Shown piece after piece: positions 9,293 through 18,539 of a DNA stretch of 64,000 nt. Made by a program: the position numbers and the translations under genes. Below the pieces are notes generated by a model that saw nothing but the letters and a program-made list of their open reading frames with translations, was not told where the DNA came from and did no database searches. Within the stretch, counting starts at the first letter, position 1, and each line of letters opens with the position of its first letter. Source of the DNA: Flavobacterium agrisoli (GTDB taxonomy: Bacteria; Bacteroidota; Bacteroidia; Flavobacteriales; Flavobacteriaceae); NCBI RefSeq assembly GCF_016522065.1, contig NZ_JAEHFV010000003.1, positions 372,001 to 436,000 of the forward strand. The letters run 5' to 3'.

Positions 9293-9757
9293 TTATTCTA
9301 ACTTATTTAAAAGTGTTTTAATTTGTTTCTGCAAAATTACCGAAGTAACTGTATTTTTATATCGAATAAGATAATCTCTGTCTTCCGAAATGTTCTGGTA
9401 ATATCCTAAAAATTTTGGACAATTTTGCTGTACAGATAATCGAATAAAACGAATTTCGACATTTTCAGAAGCTTGTTGAACTGCTTTTTCAATATTCGCT
9501 TTTCCTTTTTTAAAAGTGGCAAGTTTACTTATCGGATTAAAAATATGGTTCGCCCAAATGGTTTGATAAGCCCCTAAATAAGCCAAATGCACATCGGTTT
9601 CTGTTTTTTTGCTTAATTCGGTTATCATGTTTTGACAAACCGTTTTGTCTGTAACCGATTGGCTGTATTGTTGCCGTACAACTTCCAAATCAAACGACTG
9701 ACTTGTTAATTGAAAACCATTTATACAGATTAAAAAAACAGTCACTAATCCTTTCAT
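9293..9757 (-). CDS. Exported protein of unknown function inside the carotenoid operon
   Basis: A 154-residue protein with a signal peptide (about residues 1-20, cleavage near 'LTSQ'). The mature part is helical, with 'HLAYLGAYQTIWANHIFNP' resembling a TPR-like or helical-bundle segment, and has no catalytic motif I recognise. It overlaps crtB by 4 bp and precedes crtZ by about 60 bp, so it is co-transcribed. An accessory role in the pigment membrane is possible but rests only on position. Confidence 0.75.
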   Translation of the reverse strand: MKGLVTVFLICINGFQLTSQSFDLEVVRQQYSQSVTDKTVCQNMITELSKKTETDVHLAYLGAYQTIWANHIFNPISKLATFKKGKANIEKAVQQASENVEIRFIRLSVQQNCPKFLGYYQNISEDRDYLIRYKNTVTSVILQKQIKTLLNKLE

Positions 9758-10590
9758 ATAGCAGATATTTTATATTGTAAATAACTACTCATCATCAAAG
9801 AGATTTTTTGTCCATTTGGAATACGCACGCGCTCTTGTAATATTTGTTGTGCGGTGGTTTTCTTGATTTTATGAAATAAAGACAAATAATATTTATAAGC
9901 CAAGTAAACACCAAATCTTGAAGAAACAGGTAGTTTTTTTATTCCAATTAAAGCTTCTTGAAATTCATTTTCAATTTCTTTTTCAATAGCAATTTTGCTC
10001 TTATTGTCAAAAAGTTGCAAATCGATATTAGGGAAATAGGTTCTTCCTAAAATGTGATAGTCCTCTTTTAAATCCCTTAAAAAATTGACTTTTTGAAAAG
10101 CCGAACCCAATTTCATGGCAAACGGTTTTAAGGATTGATAGGTGGTTTTATTTCCATCGACAAAAACTTGTAAACACATCAAACCCACCACTTCGGCAGA
10201 ACCTAAAATATATTCTTGATAGCGGTCGGTATTATAATCAACAGGTTTTAAATCCATTTGCATGCTTTTTAAAAACTGTTCTATCAGCGTTTTGTCAATT
10301 TTATATTTGTTGACAGCCCATTGAAAAGAGTGCAAAATTGGATTTATAGAAATGCCTTCTTCGAGCGCCTGCCAAGTTTCTTCTTTGAGTTTTTCCAACA
10401 AAACTTCTTTGTTATAATCGTGAAAACTATCTACAATTTCATCCGCTAATCGGACATAACCATAAATGGCATAAATAGCAGGTCGGATGGTTGGACTTAG
10501 CGCTAATATTCCTAAAGAAAAACTAGTGCTGTATTTTTTAGTAATGGCTTTGCTCACTTGGTGTGATACTTCGTCAAATAGTATTTTCAT
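9754..10590 (-). CDS. crtB: Phytoene synthase
   Basis: This 278-residue enzyme of the squalene/phytoene synthase family carries both aspartate-rich motifs: 'DEIVD' (Asp50, Asp54) and 'RDLKED' (Asp173, Asp177). They bind magnesium and geranylgeranyl diphosphate. It condenses two geranylgeranyl diphosphates to phytoene, the first committed step of the pathway. It starts 14 bp after crtI and overlaps the next gene by 4 bp. Confidence 0.93.
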   Translation of the reverse strand: MKILFDEVSHQVSKAITKKYSTSFSLGILALSPTIRPAIYAIYGYVRLADEIVDSFHDYNKEVLLEKLKEETWQALEEGISINPILHSFQWAVNKYKIDKTLIEQFLKSMQMDLKPVDYNTDRYQEYILGSAEVVGLMCLQVFVDGNKTTYQSLKPFAMKLGSAFQKVNFLRDLKEDYHILGRTYFPNIDLQLFDNKSKIAIEKEIENEFQEALIGIKKLPVSSRFGVYLAYKYYLSLFHKIKKTTAQQILQERVRIPNGQKISLMMSSYLQYKISAI

Positions 10591-10604
10591 AAAGCAATGT
10601 TTTT

Positions 10605-12074
10605 TTAGATTATTGTATTGATTTCGTTGGCAGCAATTTTTCCAGAAATAATGGAGGGCGGAACTCCAGGTCCTGGTACGGTTAATTGCCCTGTATAAAA
10701 TAGATTGTTTAGTTTTTTATTTTTGATACTCGGTTTTAAAACAGCCGTTTGCGATAAAGTATTAGCCAAACCATACGCATTTCCTTGATAAGCATTGTAA
10801 TCTTGAACGAAATCGCGAACGCAATAACTTTTTTTGTAATCAATTTTATCGATTAAATGGCGGCTACCGGTGTGTTTTTCTAAACGCTTTATCATTTCTA
10901 AAAAATACTGTTCCCGAATTGCCTCGTCATCTTCAATTCCAGTAGCTACGGGCATCAGTAAAAAAACATTTTCGTGCCCTTTTGGCGCTACACCAGCATC
11001 TGTTTTCGATGGACAACAAGCGTAAAACAAAGGTTTCTTCGGCCATTTTTTATCTTTGTAAATGGCATCAATATGGTCGTCTAATTCGTTTTCAAAAAAT
11101 AAAGTGTGGTGTTTTAAGTTCGGAATTTGCTCTGTAAAACCCAAATAATAAATAAGACAGGAGGGGGCGAAAGTTCGGCTCTTCCAGTAATTTTCATCAT
11201 AATTTTGTTTGTTTTTTTCGAGTAAGGTTTCGGTATGATGGTAGTCGGAAGAAGCAATTACGGCATCAAAAAAATGTTCTGTTTCGTTACTGATTATCGA
11301 AGTTACTTTTTTGTCTTTTGCTACTATTTTTTCAACTGCTTGATTAAAATGAAACTGAACGCCTTGTTGTTCTCCGATTTTTTTCATAGCCAGAATGAGT
11401 TGGTAAAAGCCACCCATCGGATACCAAGTTCCTAACGCATAGCCACCGTAATTCATCAGGCTATACAAAGCCGGAATGTGTTGAGGTGCAGCCCCTAGGA
11501 AAATCACTGGAAATTCCATTAAAGTTTGCAACCGAGCATCCGAAAAGTATTTTTTCACATAACTTCTAAAGTCAGAAAGTAAATCCAATTTAAAGGCACT
11601 CATTGCTATTTTTGGTGAAACAAATTCCAGCCAAGAATGACAAGGTTTTTGTACAAATTCTTTCATGCCAACCTCGTATTTATATTGGGCTGCCTTCATA
11701 AAAGCATCTAATTTTTTGCCCGCACCTTTTTCTAAAGATTCAAACAAAACTTTCAGTTCAGAATATTCTTTTGGAACAGCTAATTGGCTATCTGCAAAAA
11801 TCATTTCAAACTGTGGATTAAGTGCAATTAATTGATAAAAATCACTGGCCTCATAACCAAAATCGTTAAAGAAATCATTGATAATGTCGGGCATCCAATA
11901 CCAACTTGGCCCCATATCAAAGGTGTAACCATTTTCGGTTTTGAATTGTCTGGCTCTTCCACCTGGAATACTGTTTTTTTCAAAAACATGTACGTCGTGA
12001 CCTGCTTTTGATGCATAAGCCGCTGCAGCAAGTCCTGATATACCCGAACCTATTATGGCAATTTTCTTTTTCAT
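10605..12074 (-). CDS. crtI: Phytoene desaturase
   Basis: The 489-residue protein starts with the dinucleotide fold 'IGSGISGLAAAAYASKAG' and ends with 'YTGQLTVPGPGVPPSIISG', the C-terminal FAD signature of CrtI-type desaturases. It should desaturate phytoene to lycopene. It is placed 11 bp after the MarR-type regulator gene and 14 bp before crtB, so all five carotenoid genes plus the regulator look like one transcript. Confidence 0.94.
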   Translation of the reverse strand: MKKKIAIIGSGISGLAAAAYASKAGHDVHVFEKNSIPGGRARQFKTENGYTFDMGPSWYWMPDIINDFFNDFGYEASDFYQLIALNPQFEMIFADSQLAVPKEYSELKVLFESLEKGAGKKLDAFMKAAQYKYEVGMKEFVQKPCHSWLEFVSPKIAMSAFKLDLLSDFRSYVKKYFSDARLQTLMEFPVIFLGAAPQHIPALYSLMNYGGYALGTWYPMGGFYQLILAMKKIGEQQGVQFHFNQAVEKIVAKDKKVTSIISNETEHFFDAVIASSDYHHTETLLEKNKQNYDENYWKSRTFAPSCLIYYLGFTEQIPNLKHHTLFFENELDDHIDAIYKDKKWPKKPLFYACCPSKTDAGVAPKGHENVFLLMPVATGIEDDEAIREQYFLEMIKRLEKHTGSRHLIDKIDYKKSYCVRDFVQDYNAYQGNAYGLANTLSQTAVLKPSIKNKKLNNLFYTGQLTVPGPGVPPSIISGKIAANEINTII

Positions 12075-12085
12075 TTTGATTTTTT

Positions 12086-12745
12086 TTAGGGTAAATATTG
12101 CGTTACCACTTTATCTAATAATTCTGAACTTGCTAAATTTTCAGCAAATATGGGTTGGTGGAAATCTTCTAATTTGCTGAGTAATCGTATCAATTCTACT
12201 TTTTCAGTTTCGGTTAAATTTCCTGTAACCACTTTGGTTGCCAGTCTAATTTTATCCATTTGCTTTTCTAGCGCGATTATTCCTTTTTCAGAAATTCCGA
12301 TGATTTTACTTCTTTTATCTAATGCCGAATCATGTTGTTCAACCCAACCTTGTTGCAACAACCGATTGATAATTTGAATTCCAGCCGATTTTTCTTGAAT
12401 ATTTTTTTTAATCAATTCCATTTTAGTCATAGCTCCCAATGCTTTTAAATTGATGAGGTAAATAAACTCTTCTTGTGTAGAAAAATCAGAGTCATGTATA
12501 GCAGCTTTAGAATACGTTTTGGCATAGCGGTTTAAGTGCACGATGAGCGTATTAATAATACTTTCGGCACTTCTTCCTTTTTCTTTTCCTTCCCAATAAG
12601 GTTCTTCTGCGTTTGGTTTTGCCTTTTTCTTTTCGGAACAAATCCACTTTTTAAATCCCTCAATGTCCTTGCTAAATGTATTGATTTTGGATAATTCAAA
12701 TTCTTCCACAAGGTTTATTAGGTCTTTTACCAAATTGTATTTCAT
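12086..12745 (-). CDS. MarR-family transcriptional regulator heading the carotenoid operon
   Basis: The 219-residue protein has a winged helix-turn-helix near its middle: 'ALGAMTKMELIKKNIQEKSA' is followed by 'INRLLQQGWV' and 'DKRSKIIGISEKG', the wing of MarR proteins. The N-terminal 60 residues are longer than in minimal MarR proteins. It is the first gene of the carotenoid operon. Two matched dyads lie 24-71 bp upstream of its start, which suggests autoregulation and control of pigment synthesis. Confidence 0.85.
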   Translation of the reverse strand: MKYNLVKDLINLVEEFELSKINTFSKDIEGFKKWICSEKKKAKPNAEEPYWEGKEKGRSAESIINTLIVHLNRYAKTYSKAAIHDSDFSTQEEFIYLINLKALGAMTKMELIKKNIQEKSAGIQIINRLLQQGWVEQHDSALDKRSKIIGISEKGIIALEKQMDKIRLATKVVTGNLTETEKVELIRLLSKLEDFHQPIFAENLASSELLDKVVTQYLP

Positions 12746-12768
12746 TTGAACACTATTTAATTAAAATT

Positions 12769-12784
12769 AGTATGTAAATATACT
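12769..12784. promoter_or_regulatory. Operator-like dyad A in front of the MarR/carotenoid operon
   Basis: AGTATGTAAATATACT is an imperfect palindrome (AGTAT...ATACT) matching dyad B at 13 of 16 positions. Confidence 0.6.
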
Positions 12785-12800
12785 TTTAAATTTTAAAATT

Positions 12801-12816
12801 AGTGTATAAAAATACT
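12801..12816. promoter_or_regulatory. Operator-like dyad B in front of the MarR/carotenoid operon
   Basis: AGTGTATAAAAATACT lies exactly 32 bp from dyad A, about three helical turns, so two dimers could bind the same face of the DNA. Confidence 0.6.
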
Positions 12817-12989
12817 ATTTATTTGTTTTTTTAAAGAATAAAAGCTAAAACAAAGCACTATTTGGTATTTAATAATAACGAAATACCGCCTTAACTTTTT
12901 GGTAAAAATGGAGTTGAATTTTAATAAACGATTGCGTATAATCTCCCAAAATCTTAGTTTTTTTAAAAGCTATTCTTAAATAAATTTTA

Positions 12990-12997
12990 TACTTTTG
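12990..12997 (+). promoter_or_regulatory. Bacteroidetes-type -7 element of tpx
   Basis: TACTTTTG matches TAnnTTTG and ends 23 bp before the tpx ATG. Confidence 0.55.
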
Positions 12998-13020
12998 AAG
13001 CTCACATTTAAAAAAAAATT

Positions 13021-13518
13021 ATGGCTTCAATAACATTAGGAGGTAATCCAGTGCATACTTCGGGAAATTTACCAGCGGTAGGTTCGCAATTAGCAGATTT
13101 TAAATTAGTTCAAACCGATTTAGGAATTGCAACATTAAATTCGTTTGCAGGAAAAAAAATAGTTTTGAATATTTTTCCTAGTGTAGATACCGGAACTTGC
13201 GCTGCTTCTGTTCGAAAATTTAATGAAAAAGCGAGTGCTTTAGATAATACCGTAGTATTGTGTATTTCTAGAGATTTACCTTTTGCGCAAAAACGTTTTT
13301 GTGGAGCTGAAGGAATTGAAAATGTAGTGAGTTTATCTGATTTTGTTGATAATTCATTTGGAAAAAGTAACGGTTTGGATATTGTTGATGGTCCTTTGGC
13401 AGGATTGCATTCGCGTGCTATTATTGTTACTGATGAAAACGGTAAAATTACGCATACCGAGCAAGTAGCCGAAATTGCAGACGAACCTAACTATGAGGCT
13501 GCATTAGCGGCACTTTAA
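13021..13518 (+). CDS. tpx: Thiol peroxidase (atypical 2-Cys peroxiredoxin)
   Basis: The 165-residue protein shows 'SVDTGTCAASVRKFN' with the peroxidatic Cys60, and Cys94 in 'RFCGAEG' as the resolving cysteine, the spacing typical of Tpx. It reduces peroxides with thioredoxin. Its own promoter lies upstream and it is divergent from the carotenoid operon. The diacylglycerol kinase gene starts 10 bp after its stop. Confidence 0.95.
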   Translation: MASITLGGNPVHTSGNLPAVGSQLADFKLVQTDLGIATLNSFAGKKIVLNIFPSVDTGTCAASVRKFNEKASALDNTVVLCISRDLPFAQKRFCGAEGIENVVSLSDFVDNSFGKSNGLDIVDGPLAGLHSRAIIVTDENGKITHTEQVAEIADEPNYEAALAAL

Positions 13519-13528
13519 TTCTTTTTTA

Positions 13529-13903
13529 GTGGAATTTCAAAAGGAAAACACTTTCATAAAAGGAAGGTTAAAAAGCGTTACCTATGCTTGTAAAGGAATG
13601 TTTAAACTCATTCGTACCGAGCATAGTATAATGGTTCAAATTTCGCTTGGAATTTTGATGACTGTTTTAGGGTTTTATTTGAAAATTTCTCAAACAGAGT
13701 GGCTTTTTCAAACCTTAGCAATTGGTTTGGTTCTCAGTATAGAAGGATTGAATACAGCTATCGAAAAAGTGGCCGATTTTATTCATCCGGATTATCATAA
13801 AAAAATAGGTTTTATTAAAGATATTGCTGCTGGTGCCGTGTTTTTTGCGGCACTAACAGCAATTTCAATTGGATTAATAATTTACATTCCAAAATTTATT
13901 TAG
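13529..13903 (+). CDS. dgkA: Diacylglycerol kinase / undecaprenol kinase family protein
   Basis: The 124-residue membrane protein has three hydrophobic segments and the family signature 'EGLNTAIEKVADFIHP' followed by 'KDIAAGAVFF'. These enzymes phosphorylate diacylglycerol or undecaprenol in the inner membrane. The start is a GTG at 13529; no ATG lies between the tpx stop and the conserved 'FIKGRLKSVTYACKG' opening, so the GTG is preferred. It is followed by ftsK after 15 bp. Confidence 0.88.
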   Translation: MEFQKENTFIKGRLKSVTYACKGMFKLIRTEHSIMVQISLGILMTVLGFYLKISQTEWLFQTLAIGLVLSIEGLNTAIEKVADFIHPDYHKKIGFIKDIAAGAVFFAALTAISIGLIIYIPKFI

Positions 13904-13918
13904 TTTTTAATATTAAGA

Positions 13919-16366
13919 ATGGCAAAATCAACAAAAAAAGAAACTTCGGGTAAAATTGAAAAACCAAAGTCCGAGACAAAACGACCTTGGAAATTGGGCA
14001 AACAAAACAAAATAGTTTTGGGTGTGCTTTTGGTATTATTTTCGGTTGCTTTAGGTGTTGCCTTTGTATCCTTTTTTGTTACGGGTCAAGCCGATCAAAG
14101 CGCCATCAATTCTTTTGGGGATCGAACTGAGCCAGTGCAAAATTGGTTGGGCAAATTTGGCGCGTATTTGGCTGATTTGTTTATTTACAGAGGATTTGGG
14201 TTGGCTTCGTTTTTGTTTGTTCGATTGTTCTTTTTAACGGGCATGTTTCTTTTTTTAGAGTTGTCTCTTAAAAAATTAAAAAACAGTTGGTTTTGGGATA
14301 TGTTTGCCATTATCATCATCGCCATTTTATTTGGTTTTTTTGCCACTTCGGCTCCCGAATTAGGTGGCACAATAGGGTTTGAGCTAAATTTGTTTTTACA
14401 AGATTATATCGGAAAAACAGGAACCTTATTGGTGTTGTTTTTCGGATTAATTGTGTACTTGATTTTTAAAATTAAAGTCTCTCCCGATAAAATTCAGTCA
14501 ATTTTTGATGTTAGCAAACGACCTGTAAAAACAACGACACCAGCAGTTGCAGATAATGCAGGTGATGCTTATAATTTAGAAGAATTTGCTCTTGATAATG
14601 AAGAACTGGAAGAAGAAGATTCGATTCATTTAAAATCGGATGTTTCTAAATTCGAGATTAACAAAGCGGCTTTAAAGCCTACAATTGCGCACACTTCCGA
14701 ATTACCTAAACAACCATCGAAACCATTAGAAATGGAGGTGAACCCAACATCCCTTCCTATCAAACCTGCAGCTCCTGAAGAGGCTTTTGTAATTGAGCAA
14801 GCTCCTGAAGAAGATATTATAGAAGAGAATTTGGCTTCGCGTTTGGTGGCCGATTTTGGTTTGTTTGATCCTACTTTGGATTTGTCAAACTATAAATTTC
14901 CTACTATTGATTTACTCAAAGAATATTCTACTGGCGGGATTACCATCAATCAGGAGGAATTAGAAGAAAACAAAAACAAAATTGTAGATACCTTACGCAA
15001 TTACAAAATCGAAATTGCACAAATCAAGGCAACCGTTGGGCCATCGGTAACCTTATACGAAATTGTGCCCGAGGCGGGTATTCGTATTTCTAAAATTAAA
15101 AGTTTAGAAGACGATATTGCCTTATCGTTATCGGCATTAGGTATTCGTATTATTGCACCTATTCCTGGAAAAGGAACTATTGGAATTGAGGTTCCGAACA
15201 AAAATCCAACGATGGTTTCGATGAAAAGTGTGATTGGTGCGGCAAAATTTCAAGAAGCCGAAATGGAATTGCCTATTGCGTTAGGAAAAACAATTTCAAA
15301 TGAAACATTTGTTGTCGATTTAGCCAAAATGCCTCACCTTTTGATGGCAGGTGCCACTGGACAAGGAAAATCAGTTGGTTTGAACGCTGTGATTACATCA
15401 TTGCTTTACAAAAAACACCCAGCTGAAATTAAATTTGTGATGGTTGACCCTAAAAAAGTCGAACTGACACTTTTTAATAAAATTGAAAGACATTATTTAG
15501 CCATGTTGCCAGATTCTGACGACGCTATTATTACAGACAATGCCAAAGTAGTCAATACATTGAATTCATTGTGTGTCGAAATGGACAACCGTTACAATTT
15601 GCTAAAAGATGCTATGGTTCGTAACATCAAAGAATACAACGAAAAATTTAAGTCTCGAAAATTGAATCCTGAAAACGGACACCGTTTTTTACCCTATATC
15701 ATTTTAGTAGTCGATGAGTTTGCCGATTTGATTATGACTGCTGGAAAAGAAGTTGAAATGCCAATTGCAAGACTAGCACAATTAGCCAGGGCTATCGGAA
15801 TTCACTTAATTATCGCTACACAAAGACCATCTGTAAACGTAATTACAGGTTTAATCAAAGCCAATTTCCCTGCGAGAATTGCTTTTAGAGTATCCTCAAA
15901 AATAGATTCTCGAACTATTTTAGATACTCAAGGAGCCGATCAGTTAATTGGTCGTGGAGATTTATTATATTCAAATGGAAACGATGTAGTACGTGTACAA
16001 TGTGCTTTCGTTGATACCCCAGAGGTAGAAAAAATTGTCGATTTTATCGGTTCCCAAAAAGCTTATGCAACAGCTTATTTGCTTCCAGAATTTGTTGGAG
16101 AAGAAAATGGCATTAATCTTGATGTAGATATTTCAGAGAGAGACACCTTATTTAGAGAAGCTGCCGAAATTATTGTGAATTCGCAACAAGGCTCGGCTTC
16201 CTTGTTACAACGAAAGTTAAAATTAGGTTACAATCGTGCGGGTCGCTTAATCGATCAATTGGAAGCTGCAGGAATTGTAGGTCCTTTTGAAGGTAGTAAA
16301 GCACGAAATGTAAATATTCCAGATATGGCTGCTCTTGATCACTTTTTTAATAATGAACAAAATTAA
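13919..16366 (+). CDS. ftsK: DNA translocase FtsK/SpoIIIE
   Basis: The 815-residue protein has four N-terminal transmembrane segments (about residues 30-190), an acidic linker (about 195-320) and the motor domain. Walker A is 'MAGATGQGKSVGLN' and Walker B lies in 'FLPYIILVVDEFADL'. The C-terminal gamma winged helix 'QRKLKLGYNRAGRLIDQLE' reads polar chromosome sequences. It pumps chromosome DNA at the division septum. It lies in the usual flavobacterial neighbourhood before a LolA-like gene. Confidence 0.96.
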   Translation: MAKSTKKETSGKIEKPKSETKRPWKLGKQNKIVLGVLLVLFSVALGVAFVSFFVTGQADQSAINSFGDRTEPVQNWLGKFGAYLADLFIYRGFGLASFLFVRLFFLTGMFLFLELSLKKLKNSWFWDMFAIIIIAILFGFFATSAPELGGTIGFELNLFLQDYIGKTGTLLVLFFGLIVYLIFKIKVSPDKIQSIFDVSKRPVKTTTPAVADNAGDAYNLEEFALDNEELEEEDSIHLKSDVSKFEINKAALKPTIAHTSELPKQPSKPLEMEVNPTSLPIKPAAPEEAFVIEQAPEEDIIEENLASRLVADFGLFDPTLDLSNYKFPTIDLLKEYSTGGITINQEELEENKNKIVDTLRNYKIEIAQIKATVGPSVTLYEIVPEAGIRISKIKSLEDDIALSLSALGIRIIAPIPGKGTIGIEVPNKNPTMVSMKSVIGAAKFQEAEMELPIALGKTISNETFVVDLAKMPHLLMAGATGQGKSVGLNAVITSLLYKKHPAEIKFVMVDPKKVELTLFNKIERHYLAMLPDSDDAIITDNAKVVNTLNSLCVEMDNRYNLLKDAMVRNIKEYNEKFKSRKLNPENGHRFLPYIILVVDEFADLIMTAGKEVEMPIARLAQLARAIGIHLIIATQRPSVNVITGLIKANFPARIAFRVSSKIDSRTILDTQGADQLIGRGDLLYSNGNDVVRVQCAFVDTPEVEKIVDFIGSQKAYATAYLLPEFVGEENGINLDVDISERDTLFREAAEIIVNSQQGSASLLQRKLKLGYNRAGRLIDQLEAAGIVGPFEGSKARNVNIPDMAALDHFFNNEQN

Positions 16367-16375
16367 ACAAACATC

Positions 16376-17074
16376 ATGAAAGCAATTCAGCAAGAAATGA
16401 ATCTCAAAACTACTTTTTTCTCTAAGGCTATTGGTTTTACATTTTTAACAATTTTAGCTTTATTTTTGGTTGCGTTTTCGGCAAATGCTCAAGATAAAAA
16501 TGCGAAAGCTTTGTTAGATCAAGTAACAGCTAAAGTAAAAAGCTACAATAACATTTCGATAGATTTCAAATATTCGCTAAATAACGCCAAAGAAAACATC
16601 AACCAAGATAGTAAAGGAAATGTGATCATGAAAGGCAATCAATATGTATTGAATTTTATGGGAGTTACCAAGATTTTTGATGGTCAGAAAACCTACACGA
16701 TTGTTCCTGAAGATGAAGAAATTACAATAGCAAAAGTGGATGAAAAAGACGATAGTGCTATTACACCTTCTAAAATGCTAACTTTTTTTAATTCGGGTTA
16801 TAAGTACAAAATGGACATTGTTCAAAATGTAAAAGGTCGCAAAATTCAGTACATCAAACTCACTCCGACCAATACAAAAGATGCTCGTAAAGAAATTCTT
16901 TTAGGTATTGACAGTCAAACCAAGCACATTTATAATTTAATTGAAATGGGTAAAAATGGGACAAAAACAACCTTAACCGTTAATTCTTTTAAAACGAATC
17001 AACCATTATCAAAAAATCAATTTACCTTTGCAAAAAGTAAATACCCAAATTACTACATCAATAAATTAGATTAA
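16376..17074 (+). CDS. LolA-like outer-membrane lipoprotein carrier
   Basis: The 232-residue protein has a signal peptide ending at 'FSANAQ'. The mature part matches the LolA-like half-barrel, with 'AKVKSYNNISIDFKYSL' and 'VTKIFDGQKTYTI'. It should carry lipoproteins across the periplasm. An internal ATG at 16397 gives a more typical signal peptide (starting MNLKTTFF), so the true start may be there. It is placed 9 bp after ftsK and 8 bp before the LptF/G-type permease, in line with an envelope-assembly operon. Confidence 0.85.
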   Translation: MKAIQQEMNLKTTFFSKAIGFTFLTILALFLVAFSANAQDKNAKALLDQVTAKVKSYNNISIDFKYSLNNAKENINQDSKGNVIMKGNQYVLNFMGVTKIFDGQKTYTIVPEDEEITIAKVDEKDDSAITPSKMLTFFNSGYKYKMDIVQNVKGRKIQYIKLTPTNTKDARKEILLGIDSQTKHIYNLIEMGKNGTKTTLTVNSFKTNQPLSKNQFTFAKSKYPNYYINKLD

Positions 17075-17082
17075 CTGCAAGA

Positions 17083-18531
17083 TTGAAAATCTTAGATAAA
17101 TATTTATTAAAATCATTCCTGATTACATTTACTACGGTATTTGTAATCTTGTTTTTTATATTCATACTGCAAACCGTTTGGTTGTTTATTGCCGAATTGG
17201 CCGGGAAAGATTTGGATTTTGTTTTGGTAATTAAATTCCTTTTGTTTTCTATGCCGCGAATTATTCCGTTAGTGTTACCCCTTTCGGTTTTGTTGGCTTC
17301 GATCATGACATTCGGTTCCTTATCTGAAAACTACGAGTTTGCTGCTATGAAATCATCTGGTATTTCGCTACAAAGAGCCATGCGAAGTTTGATTTTTTTC
17401 ATTACTATTTTGGCTATTGTAGCATTCTTTTTTGCTAATAATGTTATTCCGTTTGCCGAATATAAATTCATTAATTTCCGTAAAAATATTGCGCAAGCTA
17501 AGCCTGCAATGGCTATAGCCGAAGGACAATTTAGCGATATTGGGGAATACAATATTAAAGTGAATAAGAAATCGGGTGAAAACGGAAATATTTTGACAGG
17601 TATTACCATTCATAAAAAATCGAATAGCGGAAACGGTGCTCGAATAGTTATAAAAGCCAAAGATGGGAAATTGATTAGCAGCGAAAAATCGAGTATTTTA
17701 AAAATGGTTTTAAACGATGGTTATTACTACGAAGATGTAATTCCGAAAAAATACGAAGAGCGAAATAAATTGCCATTTGTAAAGAGTTTTTATAAAAAGC
17801 AAGTGGTAAATATTGATCTTTCAGAACTCAATAATGTAGATTTAAACGATTCGAGTATTACCAATACCAATAACATGTTGAATGTTAGTGAGCTTAGGTA
17901 CACTTTAGATTCGTTGAATACCAATTATGATAACGATGTGGTTTCCTTTTCGGAAAATATCAACCAACGTGTAGGATTAAATCACCGTACAATAAAAAGT
18001 GATAAACCTCAGAAATTCAAAGCGCTTCCAAAAAATATTTTATCGGTTTTGGATGATACACAAAAATCAGGTTTACTTAAAACAGTACAAAATAATATAA
18101 GCAGCACTTTATTTTCTATAGAAGCTTCTAAAAATGAACTTAAAAACAAAGAGCGTAACATTAATAAACACTGGATGGCATTATACGAAAAATTCGTAAT
18201 TGCCTATGCCTGTTTTTTAATGTTTTTTATTGGAGCTCCTTTAGGCGCCATTATTCGAAAAGGTGGTATAGGTTTGCCTATTGTGTTTGCAGTTCTTATT
18301 TTTATTACGTTTCACTTTATAAATACATTTGGTAAAAGATTATCACAAGAAGGCGGTATGACACCATTTATGGGTGCCTGGATGTCCTCTTTTATATTAA
18401 CTCCTCTAGCAGTTTTGCTTACTTATAGAGCTACTAATGATATCGGTTTAATTAATTTTGATGTCATTTTTACTCCAATTCAAAAAACAATTCAAAAACT
18501 GACACAACGGTTTTTTCCAAAACAAACTTAA
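17083..18531 (+). CDS. LptF/LptG family permease (lipopolysaccharide export)
   Basis: The 482-residue protein has an N-terminal membrane block (about residues 10-115), a periplasmic domain and a C-terminal membrane block, as in the YjgP/YjgQ family. '[13 protein letters not shown]' and '[22 protein letters not shown]' are typical opening motifs. It would form the permease of the LPS export ABC complex. The start is a TTG at 17083; no ATG is positioned to preserve the conserved N-terminus. The central region is longer than in E. coli homologues. Confidence 0.86.
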   Translation: MKILDKYLLKSFLITFTTVFVILFFIFILQTVWLFIAELAGKDLDFVLVIKFLLFSMPRIIPLVLPLSVLLASIMTFGSLSENYEFAAMKSSGISLQRAMRSLIFFITILAIVAFFFANNVIPFAEYKFINFRKNIAQAKPAMAIAEGQFSDIGEYNIKVNKKSGENGNILTGITIHKKSNSGNGARIVIKAKDGKLISSEKSSILKMVLNDGYYYEDVIPKKYEERNKLPFVKSFYKKQVVNIDLSELNNVDLNDSSITNTNNMLNVSELRYTLDSLNTNYDNDVVSFSENINQRVGLNHRTIKSDKPQKFKALPKNILSVLDDTQKSGLLKTVQNNISSTLFSIEASKNELKNKERNINKHWMALYEKFVIAYACFLMFFIGAPLGAIIRKGGIGLPIVFAVLIFITFHFINTFGKRLSQEGGMTPFMGAWMSSFILTPLAVLLTYRATNDIGLINFDVIFTPIQKTIQKLTQRFFPKQT

Positions 18532-18539
18532 TACACGCT

